A stretch of 64,000 nucleotides of DNA from an uncultured Bacteroidaceae bacterium (GTDB lineage: Bacteria > Bacteroidota > Bacteroidia > Bacteroidales > Bacteroidaceae), in the NCBI GenBank assembly GCA_905234735.1, contig CAJOJA010000005.1, forward strand, positions 1-64,000, in the 5' to 3' direction. Each line of letters starts with the position of its first letter. Within the stretch, counting starts at the first letter, position 1. The notes beneath the pieces were generated by a model that was not told where the DNA came from, did no database searches, and worked only from the letters and a program-made list of their open reading frames with translations. Shown here in pieces: positions 60,482 through 64,000 of this stretch. The translations under genes were made by a program, and so were the position numbers.

Positions 60482-61384
60482 ATGAAACACAGCATCCGAA
60501 ACCAACACATTACCCTCAGCGTCAACACCCGCGGCGCCGAACTGCAAAGCCTAGTTCGCAACTGCGACGGGAAAGAACTCCTCTGGCAGGGTGATCCCAC
60601 ATACTGGGAAGGTCAGTCACCCGTGCTCTTCCCCACTATCGGAAATCTGAATGATGCCACACTGCGCCATCAGGGCCGACGCTACCCGATGCCAAAACAC
60701 GGGTTGGCGAGGGGGATGGACTTTGTGCTGACACAACAGGACGAATCGTCGCTGACCCTGAGCGTCAGCAGCAACGAGGATACGTTGCAGCACTTTCCCT
60801 TCCCCTTCCGTCTCAACGTGAAGTACGAGCTCGCGGACAGAAACCTGAACGTGACATTCGAGACGGAGAATCCCTCCGAACGGGAACTGCCCTTCCAACT
60901 GGGCGCTCATCCGGCCTTCAACCTGCCCGACTGGGACGAGACGAACGACATTCATGGCTATCTGGGATTCGACCTGCGCCATCAGCTGGTCAGCAACGGA
61001 TTGAAGCCCGGCGGACTACTTTGGCCCGAAGGTTCCTTCCCCGTGCCCTTAGACGAGCACGACACCCTGGCTCTGACCAACCACACCTTCGACTGCGACA
61101 CGTTGCTCGACTCATCCTCACACACACACGCGTGTATATTATATAATAGGTATAGAGAGCGGCTGCTGACCTTACGATTTAACAGTCCTGTGCTGGCCCT
61201 CTGGGCTCCACACGGCGGACGTGCCCCGTTTGTCTGCATCGAACCCTGGTGGGGCTGCTGCGACCGATTCGACTATGAAGGCGAGTTCAGCCAACGCCCC
61301 TGGACTAATATCGTTCCCGCGCACGAGACGAGAACCATTGGGTATTCGATAGAGATTGAGAAAATGAGAAAAGTTAATTCTTAA
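60482..61384 (+). CDS. Aldose 1-epimerase family (mutarotase-like) protein
   Basis: A 300-residue galactose-mutarotase-like beta-sandwich of the LacX/YihR-like branch. RGAELQSLVRNCDGKELLWQGDPTYW (split at residues about 17-43) and the catalytic-region GAHPAFNLP (His near 141) are typical. It interconverts alpha and beta anomers of a sugar, or acts on a hexose-6-phosphate. It starts 18 nt after the post-HU hairpin. The last codons (EIEKMRKVNS) are encoded by the same octamer repeat found at the ends of the secreted-protein genes. Confidence 0.8.
   Translation: MKHSIRNQHITLSVNTRGAELQSLVRNCDGKELLWQGDPTYWEGQSPVLFPTIGNLNDATLRHQGRRYPMPKHGLARGMDFVLTQQDESSLTLSVSSNEDTLQHFPFPFRLNVKYELADRNLNVTFETENPSERELPFQLGAHPAFNLPDWDETNDIHGYLGFDLRHQLVSNGLKPGGLLWPEGSFPVPLDEHDTLALTNHTFDCDTLLDSSSHTHACILYNRYRERLLTLRFNSPVLALWAPHGGRAPFVCIEPWWGCCDRFDYEGEFSQRPWTNIVPAHETRTIGYSIEIEKMRKVNS
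61358..61373 (+). repeat. 8-bp repeat, two units, at the 3' end of the mutarotase gene
   Basis: GAGAAAAT then GAGAAAAG, read as part of EIEKMRKV. Same octamer as at 29360-29399, 49520-49551 and 53679-53710, but here in an unrelated cytoplasmic enzyme gene. Confidence 0.65.
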
Positions 61385-61385
61385 C

Positions 61386-62657
61386 TTATTCATACCGCTT
61401 GCCCCAAAGCTGGCGCATGCGCTCGTGGAGTTTGACTTCGGCCGGATTGTTCTGCGGATGCCAGAAACGTACATTCTGTAACGCATCAGGTAGAAACTGC
61501 TGGTTGACGAAATTACCCTCATAGTCGTGGGCATACTTGTAGCCCTGGCTGTAACCCAATTTCTTCATCAGCGAAGTGGGAGCATTGCGCAAGTGCAGGG
61601 GAACAGGCTGATTGCCCGACTGTCGAACTTCAGCCAAGGCATCATTAATACCCATATAGGCGCTGTTGCTCTTCGGGCTGGTGGCCAGATAAACAGTGGC
61701 TTCGGCTAAAGGGATGCGTCCCTCGGGCCAACCTATTTTCATGACCACATCGAAGGCCGCGTTGGCCAGCAACAGGGCATTGGGATTGGCCAGGCCGATG
61801 TCCTCCGAAGCACTGATGACCAGACGACGGGCAATGAAGGCCGGGTCTTCGCCACCCTCAATCATACGTGCAAGCCAGTACAGTGCCCCATCGGGGTCGC
61901 TGCCGCGAATGCTCTTGATGAAGGCCGAAATGATGTCGTAGTGCATCTCGCCATCCTTGTCGTAGGCCAGCGGATTCTGTTGCAGACGTTCCGTCACGAG
62001 TTCATCAGTAACAATGAGTTCACTGCCCTTCTCGGCCGATTCGCTGAGGAGGTCAAGTATGTTCAGAAGCTTGCGGGCATCGCCACCACTGAAACGCAAC
62101 AAGGCCTCCGTCTCACGAAGCTCCACCTTCAGTTCGCGCAACACGACATCCTTCTCTATCGCATGCCGGGCCAACTCCAGCAGATCGTCCATGCACAGAC
62201 TTTTCAGCACATAGACCTGACAGCGACTCAACAGGGGGCGGATAACCTCGAACGAGGGATTCTCCGTGGTGGCACCGATGAGCGTGATGATGCCCTGTTC
62301 GACAGCTCCGAGCAGGCTGTCCTGCTGTGACTTTGAGAAACGATGGATTTCGTCGATGAACAGGATGGGACTGGAGGTATTGAAAAAACGGTTCTGCTTG
62401 GCTCTGTCCACCACTTCACGAACGTCCTTCACGCCACTGGTGACAGCCGACAGCGTGTAGAAAGGTGTCTGCAACTGATGGGCTATGATGCTGGCCAATG
62501 TGGTCTTGCCCACTCCCGGTGGTCCCCAAAGGATGAAACTCGAGACCCGCCCCGACTCTATCATCCTGCGCAACACAGCCCCCTCACCGACCAGATGCTT
62601 CTGTCCGATGTAGTCGTCGAGCGACGTTGGGCGCATTCTTTCTGCCAATGGTTGCAT
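61386..62657 (-). CDS. rarA: Replication-associated recombination ATPase RarA/MgsA
   Basis: A 423-residue AAA+ protein. MQPLAERMRPTSLDDYIGQKH opens the conserved domain (the reason for choosing ATG 62655-62657), Walker A is LWGPPGVGKTTLAS, Walker B ILFIDEIHRF, and the MgsA C-terminal domain contains DPDGALYWLARMIEGGEDP and GSNQPVPLHLRNAPTSLMKKLGY-like residues. It acts at stalled replication forks as a tetrameric clamp-loader-like ATPase. Length is normal. It is convergent with the mutarotase gene, with only a 1-nt gap. Confidence 0.9.
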   Translation of the reverse strand: MQPLAERMRPTSLDDYIGQKHLVGEGAVLRRMIESGRVSSFILWGPPGVGKTTLASIIAHQLQTPFYTLSAVTSGVKDVREVVDRAKQNRFFNTSSPILFIDEIHRFSKSQQDSLLGAVEQGIITLIGATTENPSFEVIRPLLSRCQVYVLKSLCMDDLLELARHAIEKDVVLRELKVELRETEALLRFSGGDARKLLNILDLLSESAEKGSELIVTDELVTERLQQNPLAYDKDGEMHYDIISAFIKSIRGSDPDGALYWLARMIEGGEDPAFIARRLVISASEDIGLANPNALLLANAAFDVVMKIGWPEGRIPLAEATVYLATSPKSNSAYMGINDALAEVRQSGNQPVPLHLRNAPTSLMKKLGYSQGYKYAHDYEGNFVNQQFLPDALQNVRFWHPQNNPAEVKLHERMRQLWGKRYE

Positions 62658-62665
62658 ATTGATTA

Positions 62666-62724
62666 CAAAGTTACAAAAAACTTTCAACTTTCAACTTTCA
62701 ACTTTCAACTTTTTTGTATCTTTG
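62666..62724. promoter_or_regulatory. Divergent promoters, rarA / glycosyltransferase, with heptamer spacer
   Basis: TAACTTTG on the minus strand (62666-62673) faces rarA, and TATCTTTG on the plus strand (62717-62724) faces the glycosyltransferase. The 43 bp between them are almost entirely a CTTTCAA repeat. Confidence 0.7.
62681..62708 (+). repeat. CTTTCAA heptamer repeat, four perfect copies
   Basis: Four exact copies of CTTTCAA plus a partial fifth, placed between two divergent TAnnTTTG boxes where the -33 elements should lie. Copy-number change would move those elements by 7 bp per unit. Confidence 0.9.
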
Positions 62725-62728
62725 TCGC

Positions 62729-63829
62729 ATGAAGTTGCATGTAGTCTCTTTTCAGGTACCCTTCCCTGCCGATTACGGGGGGGCCATAGATGTGTACTAC
62801 AAACTCAAGGCCCTGAAAGAAAAGGGTTATGAAGTCACGTTGCATACTTTCGTCTATGGCAACCGTAGCATGCAGCGTGCATTAGAGAAACTCTGCACAA
62901 GGGTCTACTATTATCGCCGTCGCACAGGGCTACGACAGCAGTTCTCAGTGTTGCCCTACATCGTCTCCACACGCCGAAACAAAGAACTGCTCCGACAACT
63001 CTGCCAGGACAATGCTCCCATTCTGTTTGAGGGACTACACACCTGCTACTACCTCGACCATCCGGCACTTGAACATCGGAAGAAAATTGTGCGCATGCAC
63101 AACATCGAACACGAGTACTACTGGCAACTGGCTCTCCAGGCAAAACTCAACTGGCGAGCAGTATACTACCTTGTGGAAGCACTGCGGCTGCGATTCTTCG
63201 AACGCAAGCTACATCACTCTCAGTTGATTTGCGCCATCACCCAGGCCGATGCACAGAAGCTCTCAAAGCGATACACTGATACATCTGTCATTCATCTACC
63301 CTGTTTCTTCGACACCAGTTCCCCACAGACGATAGCAGAAACCCGCAGATTCGTTCTGTACCAAGGAAACCTCAGCGTCGAAGAGAACCATCGGACAGCG
63401 ACGTTCATCCTACGCCAGATTGCCCCACGTTGTCCCGATGTGCAATTTGTAATTGCAGGGCGCGACCCCCACCTGGGAGATGTTCCGCCAAACGTGCAGG
63501 TCGTGCCCAACCCCACCGACTCGGAGTTGGACATGCTGCTGTGTACGGCACGCATTCACCTGATGCTTACCTTCCAACCCACTGGTATAAAACTGAAATT
63601 GCTGAATGCCTTAATCAAGGGACAAGGACATATCATTGCCAATCACGATATGCTCTATGGACACTCGTTAGGACAGTTCTGCGTGAGCGCCGACAAAACC
63701 AGCGAAATTGTCCGCAGCATACAACAACTCATAGACCAGCCCATCGAAGCTTCTGAATTGGAAAAAAGGAAGGAGAACCTACAAAAAATAAAAAAGGCCG
63801 GAATCTCACGACTCAGCCTTTTTCAATAG
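62729..63829 (+). CDS. Glycosyltransferase (GT4/GT-B like)
   Basis: A 366-residue GT-B protein. The N terminus KLHVVSFQVPFPADYGGAID is a family-1/4 donor-side start and YQGNLSVEENHRTATF plus VQFVIAGRDP mark the nucleotide-sugar domain. FQPTGIKLKLLNALIKGQGHII contains the donor-binding Lys-containing helix. It transfers a sugar from an NDP donor to a surface or cell-envelope acceptor. ATG 62729 follows the promoter box by four bases; a longer frame crosses the box. The terminator hairpin (63791-63823) overlaps the last codons. Confidence 0.8.
   Translation: MKLHVVSFQVPFPADYGGAIDVYYKLKALKEKGYEVTLHTFVYGNRSMQRALEKLCTRVYYYRRRTGLRQQFSVLPYIVSTRRNKELLRQLCQDNAPILFEGLHTCYYLDHPALEHRKKIVRMHNIEHEYYWQLALQAKLNWRAVYYLVEALRLRFFERKLHHSQLICAITQADAQKLSKRYTDTSVIHLPCFFDTSSPQTIAETRRFVLYQGNLSVEENHRTATFILRQIAPRCPDVQFVIAGRDPHLGDVPPNVQVVPNPTDSELDMLLCTARIHLMLTFQPTGIKLKLLNALIKGQGHIIANHDMLYGHSLGQFCVSADKTSEIVRSIQQLIDQPIEASELEKRKENLQKIKKAGISRLSLFQ
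63791..63823 (+). terminator. Intrinsic terminator overlapping the glycosyltransferase 3' end
   Basis: AAAAAGGC (63791-63798) pairs with GCCTTTTT (63816-63823) across a 17-nt loop. The T run lies inside the last codons; the stop codon is at 63827-63829. Confidence 0.6.
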
Positions 63830-63915
63830 GTATTAGTTTTTAAGGTAAAAAGATTGTTTTAGAATAACTGGTGCAAAATTACCCCTTTTTGCCAAATAAA
63901 TTTGCATGTTATAAA

Positions 63916-63947
63916 ACATATTTCTCATTTCAAGCCTTGAAATATGT
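63916..63947. promoter_or_regulatory. Inverted repeat upstream of the right-edge promoter
   Basis: ACATATTTC (63916-63924) pairs with GAAATATGT (63939-63947). An alternative inner helix ATTTCAA/TTGAAAT (63927-63933 with 63937-63943) has a 3-nt loop. It sits 20 nt before the TACCTTTG box and could be an operator. Confidence 0.45.
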
Positions 63948-63967
63948 GTTTTTTCACTAAAAATGAT

Positions 63968-63975
63968 TACCTTTG
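63968..63975 (+). promoter_or_regulatory. Promoter box at the right edge
   Basis: TACCTTTG on the plus strand, 12 nt before an ATG at 63988 whose reading frame leaves the window. Confidence 0.6.
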
Positions 63976-63987
63976 CACTTAAATAAT

Positions 63988-64000
63988 ATGATAATACAAT
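63988..64000 (+). CDS. Possible start of a gene leaving the window
   Basis: ATGATAATACAA follows a good promoter box. Only four codons are visible, so the call rests on promoter and ATG position alone. Confidence 0.35.

Overview
The window looks like chromosomal DNA from a Bacteroidales bacterium, most probably Prevotella-like (Prevotellaceae). The reasons are Bacteroidetes-type TAnnTTTG promoter boxes in front of most transcription units, a near absence of Shine-Dalgarno sites, and families typical of the group: DUF4248, DUF6371, DUF4833, DUF5686, a reg_prop/Y_Y_Y sensor, a GT3-type glycogen synthase, a C10 peptidase, and secreted proteins ending in a type IX-like sorting tail. The genus is an inference; there is no rRNA in the window.

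Layout. 1-3200: an accessory islet with a RepA-like ATPase, a Toprim-like DUF6371 protein, a DUF4248 protein and two unknowns, plus two inverted four-copy 13-bp repeat arrays in a long leader. 3300-6700: a sodium/solute symporter and an SF1 helicase carrying an in-frame palindromic insert. 6700-10750: a LicC-like cytidylyltransferase, a HisC/CobD-like PLP enzyme, a CDP-alcohol phosphatidyltransferase and a flippase-like membrane protein, which together suggest synthesis of a phospholipid or sphingolipid head group. 10750-19900: a ten-gene operon of type II fatty acid/polyketide enzymes (KS, ACP, two hotdog dehydratases, KR, thioesterase, CrtI-like oxidoreductase) with DUF4833, DUF5686 and a large GNAT protein. 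It resembles an aryl-polyene/flexirubin cluster without starter-unit genes. 20000-28500: a GH97 glycosidase, a 1234-aa secreted modular protein, and a membrane sensor in which propeller and Y_Y_Y domains are joined directly to an AraC helix-turn-helix.

28700-35400: a glycogen operon (GT3 synthase, phosphorylase) continuing into a secreted C10 protease and an HD hydrolase. 35400-39200: a small secreted protein, a Ca/Na antiporter, a lipoprotein and a TPR protein. 39200-43900: a sigma-54 activator/LptE/TPR/SecG operon and a divergent tRNA/rRNA methyltransferase with a secreted nuclease-like protein. 43900-49100: threonine degradation (kbl, tdh), a CAT-like acetyltransferase, an Mrp ATPase and ilvE.

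49200-57000 is the most unusual part. Two tandem units each contain a giant secreted protein (1227 and 1041 aa, with nearly identical signal peptides and tails but divergent middles), then a 57-aa acidic peptide gene missed by ordinary ORF calling and preceded by a strong AGGAGG site 8 nt from its ATG, then a hairpin with a 14-nt loop. Just upstream lie a truncated HEPN gene and an array of four 22-bp palindromes whose arms co-vary. 57200-64000: rubrerythrin, tRNA-Gly(CCC), NAD synthetase, HU, a mutarotase-like protein, RarA and a glycosyltransferase.

Short tandem repeats (7, 8, 13, 22 and 23 bp) recur through the window. They sit at 3' coding ends, in leaders and in promoter spacers.
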